From NCBI GenBank assembly GCA_037074615.1, contig CM073560.1, positions 4,285,501 through 4,349,500 on the forward strand: 64,000 nt of DNA, in the 5' to 3' direction. This DNA comes from Leucaena leucocephala. Its lineage: Eukaryota; Streptophyta; Magnoliopsida; Fabales; Fabaceae. The translations under genes and the position numbers were made by a program. Under the pieces are notes generated by a model that was given only the letters and a program-made list of their open reading frames with translations, did no database searches and was not told the DNA's origin. Below are positions 10,760-23,325 of this stretch, piece after piece. Within the stretch, counting starts at the first letter, position 1. The number at the start of each line of letters is the position of its first letter.

Positions 10760-11375
10760 TAATCTAAAACCAAAGTACGTTTTATAGATTTAGGTATTTT
10801 GTTGGTATAATTTTGTTAATTAAAATGTCACATGCTAATGATTTAAATTATAAATATGATTAAATCTATAACTAAAACTTCTCATAAGTCATAATAGAGC
10901 TTTCATATTATATAACTACTTTATAAGACCATGGTAAAGTAATATAATGTAATACCGATTATAACAAATCATGTAATTCTTATTACATAGTTTTAGCTGT
11001 GTAATTCTGGTTTAAATTTAAATAAATTAATGTATAGACATCTATATCTTCTATAAATTAACATTTAGACATTTTTGGCCTTTGACACATTGAAAAGGAT
11101 CACTTCATATTTTTATTTTTTATAGACGAAATATAAATTTCATTCCCTAATTTCTTGATAGCATCATTATTTTATTATATTACATTTCTATCATTATATT
11201 CTCCATAATTCTTTAAGCAAAACTGACACTAAAAGATAATAGTTATGTGTTGATGAGCAAACTTTCTTTTTTTGTTTTTTGGTGGGGTGTTGGGGTGGGG
11301 GTTATCATGTGTCCCAACAAAGAATCTTGCATCATTACCTGGAGAGCATTTGTTAATTAAAGAGCTTTATAATTA

Positions 11376-11896
11376 GAGTAAAAGCGTATCTAACACTTTA
11401 AACTAATTTTAGAAGAGTAATTAGTACATTAAAATATTTAAAAGTATAATCAATACCCCAAACTAATTTTAGAGGGATAATTAATACTTTAAAATATTTA
11501 AATTTGTATAATTTTGCCCCTTGCTAACAAAAATATTAACTTTTATTTGATACATGCCACATAAATTTTTTATTTTGATATACTATTGATATTGTATAGA
11601 ATTCAAATGTGAAAATTATAAAATTTTATGATTTATTTAGTGAAATTTATAAAAATAATATAATATATGTAACTTTTTAAATAATAATGTATCAAAATAA
11701 AAATTTCACGTGACATAAATCAAACAGAAATTTATATTTTTGTCAATGAAAAAAAAGAATTATATTAATTTAAATATTTTAAGGTATTAGTCACCTCTAA
11801 AATTAGTTGATGGTGCTAATTATACCCTTAAATATTTTAAAATACTAATTATTCTTCTAAAATTAGTTTAAAATATTAGATACACTTTTATTCTTA
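11376..11896. repeat. ~520-bp element with long (~150-bp) inverted repeats
   Basis: The left arm (gtatctaacactttaaactaattttagaag... from about 11386) is mirrored by the complement of the right arm ending near 11896. Motifs such as actaattttagaagagtaat and taaaatatttaa recur in both. No gene lies inside and no clean target duplication was found. It could be a MULE-like MITE or a foldback element. Confidence 0.65.
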
Positions 11897-12455
11897 TAAA
11901 TACATAGGATAAGAATCTTTACACTTTCTCTCCCATTCATAGACTCTCAAACTTTGTATCTAGACGGCACATGAATCTACGTTTATTATTTTAATTAACT
12001 AATGTCATCTCCTCTTTTTCTATTTTTTTTTTAATTTTCAAAAGACATGATACTCTTTTAAAAATTAAGACCTTGATACCTAGGAATTTAGATACGCTGA
12101 AGAAAAATGAAAATAAAGAGAATCTAATCTCTCTATATTATATATATTTTTCAATTTTTAATTTATTTAAAAGTTTAAAATATATATGACACATTCATAT
12201 TAATTTATAACTTATAAATATTTATAAATTATGCATAGCCCCTCACATTCTTTTAATTTTGTGCTGTGTGAAATTGTAAAATTCAACCTAATTTTATATT
12301 TTTTTTCATATATTTTGAGGGTTTAGATTCTTAATATATTTTTTGCGGCTTGACGTCTTATTCTATTTTTATTATCTAAACTACTCTTATATTTTAAATG
12401 GACTATCTTCTAGTTTAGCCAAAGAAAAATAGAATATATCTAGATTTATGATTGT

Positions 12456-12482
12456 TAATAATAATAATAATAATAATAATAT
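12456..12482. repeat. (AAT)n microsatellite
   Basis: Eight to nine uninterrupted AAT units. Confidence 0.9.
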
Positions 12483-13198
12483 TAACAATGATCTGAATAT
12501 TTCTTAAATAAAATCTTAATTTATTTAAAATTTGTAAATAAAAAAATTATAGTAAGGAATTTGGGCCCACTTAGTGGCGAGATCCCAAAGCAACCCTCAC
12601 CATCTCTACCTAACTTAACCACTGAGAGAATGAAAGGCCCTTCAACCCCTACAAGCTACAACTTTAATCTCTACCTATTTACCTAACAAGTTTATAAATT
12701 AATCAATAAATATTTTGATTTTTTTTTTGCCGTCCAATAAATATTTTGATTAACATACTTACTTTCCTTATATAGTAAAATTTATAATAATCTTTTCATT
12801 AATTCATTCAGAGTTTAATTTGGAAAGTAATAAAAAATATCTACAAAATTCACTAAAAAATATTGGTTTAAAATAAATATATTTAGACACAAAAATTTAA
12901 ATTCGTATAAATATAAAAAATAATTTTGAGACATCTACTAGAATCTGAATATAACTTAGTTAAATAATAATATAAAAAATAATCTGTGATTGTTTTAATT
13001 TCAACATTTTTCTTTAGATTTTTCCCTCGTTTTCAAACCGTGCATGAAAAGTTGGAAACACTGTTGAAAATGGAAACGGTTAAGTGTTTATCAGGCGCAC
13101 ACACAATCCATCTATTGCAGCATTCGTAGAAGATTCACTCAGATTCCGTTCCGCCGGCGAAGCGAAACAGTAGCCGAATCTCTGGCGGTGGCGTGGTC

Positions 13199-16144
13199 AT
13201 GCAGGTTTCCGTCTTAGGCAGCCTCTGGGACGGCGTCGTAGAGCTGACGAAGGTGGCGCAAGAAAAGGGTACTGATCCTGTGGTTTGGGCAATGCATTTA
13301 AGTTCGAATTTGAACTCTGCCGGAGAGTCCTTGCCTTCGGAGGAGCTCGCAGACGTATTAGTCTCTTACATTTGTTGGGAAAATAATGTTCCCATCATGT
13401 GGAAGTTTCTAGAGAAAGCCTTCACTTTCAAGATTGTGCCTCCTTTGCTTGTCCTTGCTCTGCTTTCTGTTAGGTTTGTTTTATCATCCTTCGATTTCTA
13501 AATTTTCTTTTCCTTCTTGGGATTCTTTTCCTTCGTATCATATAGATAAGAGAGAACAAGGTGTCAAATTGATGTTCCTATTTTATTGGCAGGGTTATTC
13601 CATGCAGACATTTTCAACCTGGGGCATATAGGCTATACATGGAACTCCTCAAAAGACAAGCATTTGAACTTAAATATCAGCTAAAGCTGCCGAACTATTC
13701 AAAGTAAGTTTTTTCTTCTATTTTACTTCTTTTGGTTTTCAATGGCTCTTTTGCTTCAACTTGTTTACATGTTTGAAAATTTCTTTTGCAATGGTGTAAA
13801 GATCTTTTCGCTGCATTATAGTCTGTGAAAGAGGTACTCGAACCATCAGGATAACTTTCTTAACTTCATCTTTCATGGAGCGTGCTAATGAGGCATAGGA
13901 TGAGCCCAAGAGTATGTGATGTATTTGGAGAGGATAATATGGTTAATGCATTTACCTTTTAAAGCAAAATCTACTCTCATTCACAATATTAAATTCAACA
14001 ACTCATGTCAATGTAAACTCAGCTTAATATTCTTTGATATGGTTTTCACAGTCTGAAATAATAGACTGTTCTGTTTAATTGTTTGATTTGTTTCTTTGTT
14101 CAATGCTTCTGTTTCTGCTTTGAACAGGGTCATGAAATCTGTAGATGCTGTTCTTCATCTTTCGCAGATATTTGACCTGTCACAAAGGAAGCCTGGCGTT
14201 TTGGTGGTTCAATTTGTTTTTTCAACTGTCTGGCAGTTGCTTGATGCATCATTGGAAGATGAAGGGTTGTTGGAACTCACTCCTGAAAAGAATTCCAGAT
14301 GGGAAATAATATACAGAGAAATGGATCTATATAGGCACGGGAACTATGACGTTGGTATTAAGCAGACTGATAAATTTGAGATAATGCAGAATGCAAATAC
14401 CCTTATGGCTATTGAGATGATTGGTCAATTTCTTCAGGATAAAACATGTTCTAGTAGACTTCTTTACTTAGCCAGCAAAAATCTGTGAGTATTTGTTCTA
14501 AAATATTTATTTACAATTAAATTTTTCCTTTGTTGGTTTAACAATTTCAGTGAAATCATGGATAATATTTATATGTCCTTTATGTGGATTTTCTTGTATG
14601 ATTGGAATTCAGCTTAGCACCTATATGCCATTTTTATCAGGCCTAAGCATTGGCTAAGTTTTGTTCAGCGGCTGAAGCTGGTGGCGGATCATTCATTAGT
14701 ATTGAGAAATTCAAGAACTCTTAGTCCTGAGGCACTTCTCCAATTGACTTCAGATACTAGCATCATCTTGTCTCGAGAATGCAAAACAAGTTCACAGCAA
14801 AAGTTCCATAAAGCTACGGCTTTTGAATATCTTTCTTCCTCAGCATCTCTCTGCCACGGTTCTACTCATTCTGCTCTCTGGATTCCTCTTGACCTGGTAC
14901 TGGAAGATGCTACGGATGGCTATCAAGTTAGTGCAACGAGTGCTATTGAAATAATTAGCAGTAAGAATGAGTATATCTATAGAGATCTGATTGAAATGGT
15001 AGATATTATCTCTTTAAAATATATATACACATTAGATAATGAAGCTTATTATTTGTTCTGTGTAGGTTTGGTCAAAACTCTACGGGCAATAAATGGCACC
15101 TCTTGGCATGACACTTTTTTAGGCCTTTGGTTAGCAGCTCTTCGTCTTGTTCAGAGGGTCTGAATTCTCTCTTTTCAAATCAATTTGTTTTTATGTACTT
15201 CTGTTTCTGTACCCGTAATCAAAATTGTTATATACTTGTAGGAAAGAGATCCTATCGAGGGCCCAATGCCTCATCTTGATACCCGATTATGCATGCTATT
15301 GTCTATCATGCCTCTTGTTGTTTCCAGTCTTATTGAGGAGGAGGAAAGAATACCAACCGATGAAACAGAGAACGGCCCTACAGATCATCAATGGAAAGAG
15401 AAGATTCCAGGAAAGTGCCGCAATGATCTGGTCTCGAGTCTACAGTCGTTGGGGGATTACCAGAGTTTGCTTGCTCCACCTCAATCTGTGTTTGCTGCTG
15501 CAAATCAGGCTGCTGCAAAAGCAATGCTATTTGTTTCCGGGATCACAATAGGGAGTGCATATTTTGAATGCCTCAATATGACAGAAATGCCTATTGACTG
15601 TTGTAAGTAATGTTTACTTTCAAAGCCAATAAGGATTTATTTATGGAATGTCAGCAATTTTTAATTGACTTGATGCCTTGGTTTTCAGCTGGAAACTTGC
15701 GTCATCTGTTAGTTGAGTCTTGTATTGCCCGAAACCTCCTGGACATGTCGGCTTATTTATGGCCGGGTTATGTGAATGGACGTATCAATCAAATACCTCC
15801 AAGTGTGCCTGCCCAAGTACCTGGCTGGTCGTCTTTTATGAACGGAGCACCACTTAGTCCTGCAATGATACATGCTTTGATTTCAAATCCTGCTTCGAGG
15901 TATGATCTATTCTTTGTAACCTTTACATGAATTTATTTTGGGAGGATCTGCCAAAATGGGTGAAATGAAAATTTCTTTTTACTTGAATCTTCTGCCTAAT
16001 GTTTCTGTCAGGATGAATTGATGTGTTAAAACATGATATAATTTTATAGGTATATCATTAGTTGAGGTTAAGTCCATGAACATCATAGCTAGATAATAAG
16101 TTTGTTCTTTTTTGGGTTTTTGTTGTTTGGTGTTCAGTTTTTCT

Positions 16145-16185
<41 letters not shown>

Positions 16186-19095
16186 GTAAATTTACCAAAA
16201 GGTAAACCCACTGAATTTATGCTCCTGGATTTCATGGAAGCTTAGCAGAACTGGAAAAGATATTTGAGATTGCAACTGGAGGATCAGAAGAGGATAAAAT
16301 ATATGCTGCTAACATTCTTTGTGGGGCATCTTTGATTCGAGGATGGAATGTGCAGGTAATGAAATTTGACACTAACGTGTGAAAAGTCTAATTACCTGTA
16401 GATTAGTATCAAGCATTTTTTATATTCTAATTGCATCAGATCTCTATTTCATGCAGGAGCACACTGTTCATTTCATTATTAGGTTATTATCTCCACCAAC
16501 TCCAGTAGAGAATACTGAAGGCAACAGTCATTTAATTAATTATGCTCCAATTCTTAATGTACTCGTTGTTGGAATAGCATCTGTCGATTGTGTTCAAATA
16601 TTATCACTTCATGGCTTGGTAAGTTTGATCTGAAATCCTTATTAAAAGCATTATAATATATATTAGTTTTTCTGCCTGGAATATATAGAAGATAATGATG
16701 CATGGACCTAAACTTGTTCTTTCCATAATGTGAGTAATTACTAAATTGAAGTCCTATTCTAATGCAATAGCCAAATGTCTCACCAGGTTCCACAGCTTGT
16801 ATGCTCATTGATGCCAATCTGTGAAGTTTTTGGATCTTGTGTTCCCAATGTCTCATGGACACTAACATCAGGGGAGGAAATATCTGCCCATGCTGTGTTT
16901 TCCAATGCATTTATTCTTCTCTTAAAATTATGGAGATTCAATCATCCTCCTATTGAACATGGAGTTGGAGATGTACCCACTGTTGGTTCCCAACTAACTC
17001 CTGAATACCTCCTGTTAGTCCGAAACTCACACTTAGTTTCAGCAGGTAACGTCCACAAAGATCAAAACAGGAGGAGACTCTCGGAAATTGCTAGTTTGTC
17101 ATCACCAAATTCTGTTTTTGTTGATTCGTTCCCAAAACTAAAAGTGTGGTATAGGCAACATCAAGCATGTATAGCTTCAACATTGTCTGGTCTTGTTAAA
17201 GGAACCCCTTTTCATCAGATTGTTGAGGGGCTTCTTAACATGATGTTTAAAAAGATTAATAGAGGAAGCCAGGCTTCGGTTACAACTGGAAGCAGTAGCT
17301 CTTCTGGAGCTGCAAATGAGGATAACTCTGTGAGACCAAAATTGCCTGCTTGGGATATTTTGGAAGCTGTTCCCTTTGTAGTTGATGCCGTTCTCACAGC
17401 CTGTGCTCATGGAAGATTATCCCCCCGTGAATTGGCGACAGGTACATCATCACCACTACTAGCCTATGTTGGAATAAAATAAATCCAAGAGAACATTTGT
17501 AGAAGTCCTACTTCCCAAAAATACAACCAACTTTTGGTAATTCTTGATGTTCAAATTTCATTCAGTAGCCAAGTTTTCAAAATTCTCCTTTATTGATGCG
17601 TGCAGCAAAATCATGAATACTAGAATATTGTTCACTTCTTGTTGCTAGGGCTTAAAGATTTAGCTGATTTTCTGCCTGCATCTTTGGCGACCATAGTAAG
17701 CTGCTTCTCCGCTGAAGTAACTCGGGGTGTTTGGAAGCCTGTTCTTATGAATGGAACAGATTGGCCAAGTCCTGCTGCAAATCTACTGAATGTCGAGGAA
17801 CAGATCAGGAAAATTTTGGCTGCAACTGGTGTTGATGTCCCAAGCCTTGCTTCAGGTTTCCTCTTGTTCTGACCCTAAATTCTGAATGTTCTTTTTCAAT
17901 ATATTAATAATTACAATCTAAGTCGATCGTATTTTCTCCTACTAATGTTATTCCTATAGCTTTTTGACCAAGAGTCACTTCCACAGGAGGAAGCTCTCCA
18001 GCCACCCTTCCTTTGCCACTGGCTGCATTTGTAAGCCTCACCATAACCTACAAAATTGACAAAGCTTCAGAGCGTTTTCTCAATCTGGCTGGCCCAGCTT
18101 TGGAGTCCCTTGCTGCAGGTTGTCCATGGCCTTGCATGCCAATAGTAGCTTCTTTATGGACCCAAAAGGCGAAGCGTTGGAGTGACTTCCTTATCTTCTC
18201 AGCATCTCGAACTGTATTCCTCCACAACAAGGAAGCAGTAGTTCAACTTCTCAAAAGCTGCTTCTCATCAACCCTTGGCATGAACATCTCTCTTATCTCA
18301 TCGAATGGTGGTCTTGGAGCCCTCCTTGGCCATGGTTTTAAGTCCCATTTTTGTGGAGGGATTTGCCCAGTTGCTCCTGGAATTCTTTACCTTCGTGCGT
18401 ATCGATCAATCAGAGATATTGTTTTCTTGACAGAAGAAATAGTTTCCATAATAATGCAGTCAGTGAGAGAAATTGTATGTGGGGGGGTGCCAAGGGACGG
18501 ACAAGAAAAGTTGAGAGCAGCCAAAGATGGCATAAAGCATGGACAGGTTTCACTTGCTGCATCAATGATTCAGGTCAAACTTGCAGCTGCACTAGGGGCT
18601 TCTCTTGTCTGGTTATCAGGAGGATTGATGCTGGTTCAATTATTGATAAAAGAAACTTTGCCCTCCTGGTTCATATCTGTTCACAGATCTGAGCAGGATA
18701 AATGTGATGGGATGGTGGCAATGCTTGGAGGATATGCGCTTGCTTACTTTGCAGTTCTCTGTGGAGCTTTTGCCTGGGGGGTTGACTCATCATCTTCAGC
18801 TTCTAAGAGACGTCCAAAAATTCTGGGCATTCACATGGAGTTTCTGGCTAGTGCACTTGATGGCAAGATATCACTTGGCTGTGATTCCGCCACCTGGCGA
18901 GCCTACTTGTCGGGGTTTGTAAGCCTAATGGTAGGCTGTACACCAAATTGGGTGCTGGAAGTAGATGTAGAAGTGTTGAAGAGACTGAGCAATGGACTGA
19001 GGCAGATGAATGAAGAGGAGCTTGCTCTTGCTTTATTGAGTGTTGGTGGGGTGGGTACCATGGGTGCAGCAGCTGAGCTTATAATTGACAACTAG
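13199..19095 (+). CDS. MED33A: Mediator of RNA polymerase II transcription subunit 33A (MED33A/RFR1), 12 exons
   Basis: MED33 is the plant Mediator subunit (REF4/RFR1 family) that acts in the nucleus and represses phenylpropanoid biosynthesis. Exons: 13199-13473, 13593-13703, 14128-14484, 14641-14960, 15066-15157, 15242-15602, 15689-15899, 16241-16355, 16457-16618, 16787-17441, 17649-17855, 17987-19095. They join in frame to 3975 nt, or 1324 aa plus TAG, close to the family's ~1300. All junctions are GT-AG. Family signatures run from start to end: AHLSSNLNSAGESLPSEEL-type N terminus with ENNVPIMWKFLEKAF, KVMKSVDAVLHLSQIF, the NGTSWH..FLGLWLAALRLVQR block, CIARNLLD.SAY.WPGYVNG, GWNVQEHTVHFI, LPAWDILEAVPFVVDAVLTA and the C-terminal YLSGFVSLMVGCTPNWVLEV. 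No frame break was found. The start was chosen as the first ATG; an upstream GTG-GTC is in frame but not a plant start. 33A is preferred over 33B partly from the neighbouring R2 gene. Confidence 0.93.
14961..15065 (+). other. 105-nt in-frame, stop-free intron of MED33A (intron 4)
   Basis: GTAAGAATG at the 5' end and TGTGTAG at the 3' end give a good GT-AG intron, and removing it restores the family sequence ...EIISSLVKTLRAINGT. The intron is exactly 35 codons long and has no in-frame stop, so a transcript that keeps it would insert 35 residues without changing the frame. Confidence 0.8.
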
Positions 19096-22000
19096 ATGTG
19101 AACTGCTATAACTCCTTATTAGCGTCAATGTATTGTGTAAGACAGCACTTGTAATGTTCATTAGTTTGATGCCCTAAAGTTGTTCAGTGATAATTTGATT
19201 TTGGTAAAGCATCGCCCATTAAGAATGAAATATTCTGTACCAATCGCTATCATGTTAATCTTTAAAGTTTGACTAGCCTATGGCCTCAATGTTCATTTGT
19301 CAACCACAATGTTTTAGTACCCTTTATGGGACATTTCTTTTCTCAAAGCAGGTACAAAGTGAAGCAAAACTTTGTATTTATATATAGTGTTGAGCACAAT
19401 TTTGGGCTGGATGTTTTCAAGCATGGTTATCTATAATTTTTTTAAATTAATGTCAAGTGTTTAAAAAAAGTAATATTATTTATAGTTGTTAAAATTGTTA
19501 ACAACAAATATCAATTTTTTAACCATGAGGGCAACTTTCCTCATTTTCTAACACCTCCGAGACTATATTGGATAAAAAAAAAACTTTAGATATCCACAAC
19601 TCTTTAAAAAAAAAAACTTTCTAAAACAAAATTTGACTTTAACCCATATATATATATATATATATCCTTTTAGGATTGAGGACAACAAAAATTGTCAGAT
19701 GAGAGAACCAACTATTTTTGGCTATCTAAAAGCCAACGGGATGGATCAGATATAAAGAAGAGATTTCATAAATTTATTGCAGTTAAATTTTGTATTATCC
19801 TTCCAATGTTGTAGACAATATCTGTAAAGGTGTAAACATCGAGAAGGATGGCTACCACCAGATCATAATTTTCTTTTTCATACAAAAATGGTTCTGATGA
19901 AAAGTCTTCCACCAAAATGGGAACTAATGAAAATGATAACGCTAAAACTAAAGATGCTGGTGGAGTAAGCAAATATGAGTAAAATCAGCGGTGATTTCCT
20001 TGTCTGTTATGATTCACGTTGATCAGAGATCTGCAGAAGCCAACATAATCATGTCATTCATTGGAGGATCAAAAACAGAATTCATATCCAGTAATACTCA
20101 AGTTCACTAACATTCAAGTTCATGGAGAATGACCACTACTAGTTTGGACTAGCAAATAGCCATGGACAAACAAATACTTCATTCAGTCCCAAAAAAAAAA
20201 TGAAAAAGAAAATACCGCATTGTTTTCCTCCAAGTAAATGCTAAATGCCTCCCAATTTAGTAGTTGTGGGATCACAGAAGTTTGAATAAGAAGTTTGTGT
20301 GAAATAGATCGATGGTAAGGATATTCCACATACAGTAATTCATCAACAAAGGTTCAAACTAGAGTCCACAAGAAGTCAACTATTTTGACAGCTTTCTAAG
20401 GTAACGATTATATGATGTCATTGCCTCATTATTTCTTTGTTTTTCTTTTGAAGTGGAAAAACGGAGTCAACCTAATTCACGCGCCAGCATCAGAATGGCT
20501 GTTCAGATTTAAATCAATAATCTTTCCAATAAAACAAGCATTGAAGCCAAATACAAGAACAGATGCCTCAGAAACCATAGCTGGACCTATATGTTAAAAA
20601 TTACCATTTAATTCAGTGTAAGTTCAGACAAATTTTGGAAAAGCTAATTGGGTATTATTTCAATATAACAACATAAATTCCATAGCCTCAGAGGGCCATC
20701 TATACCACCAAAAGAAACTCATTTGTTTTGTATTTAGTTGCGTTATTGTTGAATTGAGACAGAGAGATAAAAGAATCACAAATCAAACATAATCACAAGC
20801 TGAATTTTGACTAAAATAAGTCTAATGACTTCAATACCAAATCAACTGCTTTCCAAACCAATTCCAAGCCAGGCATGGGGTCTGAATTGGTCCCTTGACT
20901 AAAGAATTATACAAACATAATTGAACAGCTTAAATAGAAGGAATAAAACATTTGAGAAACTTAGTCCATGTTTCCAAGGCACACAAGAAGAAAGATGCAC
21001 ATGATATCCCATCTAACCTTGTTCATGTAGAATTTCTCACATGTGATGGAACCCAAGCAACTAAGTATGAAATTGACAGCAAATGAATCTAAGGATTAAT
21101 ATTATATCAATATGTGAAATACTCTCAACATCATAAATCTCACGGACACTAATAAAACAGGCTACAAAGAAATAACTTAGCACACTCCAACTCACTAACA
21201 CTAAAACATGAAAGAAAATGATGAACAAAGATTATCTTCCTCCACCCCAAGCTGGTTTCGAGAGGGTAGAGTCTCTAGCTCACAAATACCAACTGTTTGC
21301 TTGCTTCCCAACTATATACAACAGAGAACTCCCTCTCTCCATCTCTCTCTCACACACGCCCCTCATACCCTTCACATCACTTGTGGCAATAGATAAAGGC
21401 CCATTAGATACGGGTCTATCGGTATGTCACACAAATCATACCAAGTTATATGCGTCTCAGTAATTTGGAGAATTAGCAGTATGATGCCTTATGACTTTTA
21501 CTTTTGATTGTTTTGAGAGATTTATACCTAATGAGACTTGCAAACCAATACCTAGATTCCTAGAGTATGAAGAAGGGTAAAAGCTACAGTATCTATGAAA
21601 AGTAAGATATTGTAGCTTCAGAGTCCCAGCTTAAGTGAAATCAAACTTATTGCATAATGTACAACACCAATAAGATCAGTTTTCTTTCCTCTGGGCTTGC
21701 CAAAATATAAAATGTTTGCATTTAGTATGCACAATTTAGAAGAATGCACCTATATGGAACCATGTATATGCCCGATACTACATGAGATAGGATTCACTGA
21801 AGGCTGGACTGACATTGTCTACAAGAAAAAGGAAAAGTGAAGTTGACTATTTTTTTTAAAAAAAAAAAAATTGCATGTCACCCTCAAAAACAAGAATTCA
21901 CCCACAACCCCACCAAATAAGAGGGCATGGCTACAGGGGAGATGGACCCTTTAATCAAGCCATGGCCTGTATAGCATTAGTATGCCAGGCCAGCCCTATT

Positions 22001-22587
22001 GAAGGATCAGACAATCGGCCATATAACTAAGAAATTATTCAATAGAACATAACATTATAATTTCAAGACAGAAAAATTTATACAATGCATCAACAACAAG
22101 AGTATATGGATTCAGTGCTTAAAAAATCAGGGACCTTAACGCAACATTTCGGCATGGGTTTCTCTAATAGAAGGTTCTTCTAAAGACCTGGATTTGTGGC
22201 CTGGGATAACCTGATAAGTACTCTATCTATCTTCTCCAAGATGATTGATGTAATTGAAAGAAGTTACGAAAAACTTCGGACTGAAAAAACCAATATAATA
22301 ACACATGCACACCAACTCCAAGTACCAAGTCATTGCTAGTGTCCAATGCATATCATAAAGAACCTAAAATCCAAAGAGAAATGATGTCATTCTATCCATC
22401 AAGTACAATTCATTCAATCGTAACCATTTACCAATCATGCCTACAAATGAATCCCCACAATCACAGAGAGAAATAAAGAGTGCAGACTTGCAAGATTGAA
22501 TTCAGAAACAACGTTGTTAGAAACAATCAAACTCAGTCAATTCACCACTACCAAGACTAATTTGAGTTCATGAAACTGAAACCAGAC
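19096..22587. other. Intergenic region between convergent MED33A and the L34e-type gene
   Basis: The first ~200 bases should be the MED33A 3' UTR, and the last few hundred the 3' UTR of the minus-strand gene. A TA-repeat lies at 19650-19669. Open frames here are short and motif-free. I see no gene or recognisable element between. Confidence 0.5.
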
Positions 22588-23325
22588 TTACTTCTTCTGC
22601 CGCTTTCCCTTTTTGGGCGCCCAACCCACAAGCTTGGCATTGGGGCATCCACAGCGTGATCGGAACAGCAAAACAGCCCGGCCGTTTGGCGGCGCCATCC
22701 GCCTGAGCTCTGATCGGAGGCACTCGTAATCGGGATTATCATCACTCCCACCCTTCCATGGCAGCATATCAAACTCATCACACCCAGACTTGAGACTCTT
22801 CTCCGACTGCAATTGCAGATCAAACTCCATCGCTTTCTTCAGCCCTCTGCATCCAGGTTTGCCGCACTTTCGCATATACACACCACAGCAATGGTGCGTC
22901 ACTAGTGCCGAAACGACGAATAAGGCCAAAAACCCTAAAACATAAGGGATCCGAGGGAACTCATAAAACTGGGGCGCGGATTGTGCGAGAAGGATAGAGA
23001 GGGAATTGAAGATGTAGGAGAAATAAGAAGACAATAGGAAAGCGCCGGAGAAAAGGACGAGAACGAAGATGAGGAGATCGAGGGTGGCGGAAGGAGAGTG
23101 CTTGCAGGGAGAGAGATGAGAGCTGGTGTTTGAATTATGAGCATTGCTTGAGGATTTGGGTTTGGGATAGGACGATGAAGACAAGAGGGTCGAAGAAGGA
23201 GAGAAGGAGACAGAATGAGAAGAAGGGGCCATGGTAGATGTGTCGGTGGTGGTGGTGGTTGGGGCGGCGGCGGAGGTTACGGTGCCGGAGCCGGTGGTAG
23301 TGGTGGCGCCTAGAAGCTGGCACAT
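22588..23325 (-). CDS. Ribosomal protein L34e superfamily membrane protein (At5g19025-like), 245 aa
   Basis: A single-exon plant protein of the family named 'ribosomal protein L34e superfamily' in databases. Despite the name it is not a ribosomal protein, and its function is not established. It starts at MCQLLGATTT (23325), where the family usually starts; an in-frame ATG 20 codons upstream is less likely. The first ~85 residues are Ser/Thr-rich and low complexity. Two hydrophobic segments follow: LLIFVLVLFSGAFLLSSYF (about 85-103) and YVLGFLALFVVSALVTHHCC (about 125-145). Then comes the conserved C-terminal part: GVYMRKCGKPGCRGLKKAMEF, ELRRMAPPNGRAVLLFRSRC and a basic GWAPKKGKRQKK tail. Paired Cys (CGKPGC, CGC) hint at metal binding. 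It is convergent with MED33A. Confidence 0.85.
   Translation of the reverse strand: MCQLLGATTTTGSGTVTSAAAPTTTTTDTSTMAPSSHSVSFSPSSTLLSSSSYPKPKSSSNAHNSNTSSHLSPCKHSPSATLDLLIFVLVLFSGAFLLSSYFSYIFNSLSILLAQSAPQFYEFPRIPYVLGFLALFVVSALVTHHCCGVYMRKCGKPGCRGLKKAMEFDLQLQSEKSLKSGCDEFDMLPWKGGSDDNPDYECLRSELRRMAPPNGRAVLLFRSRCGCPNAKLVGWAPKKGKRQKK

Larger units (their letters stand above)
8070..13198. other. AT-rich intergenic region with several MITEs
   Basis: About 5 kb with no supported gene. It contains a dispersed repeat (8429-8640), a short tandem duplication (about 8767-8875, units starting taggtagttgtttatgaaga), a Tourist-type MITE (10281-10759), a long-TIR element (11376-11896) and an (AAT)n tract (12456-12482). 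The last ~200 bases, from about 13020, become less AT-rich and are probably the MED33A promoter and 5' UTR. Confidence 0.6.

Noticed and set aside
22588..23325. Calling this a cytosolic ribosomal protein L34e
   Set aside because: It has two membrane segments and a Ser/Thr-rich N terminus; only the database family name links it to L34e.
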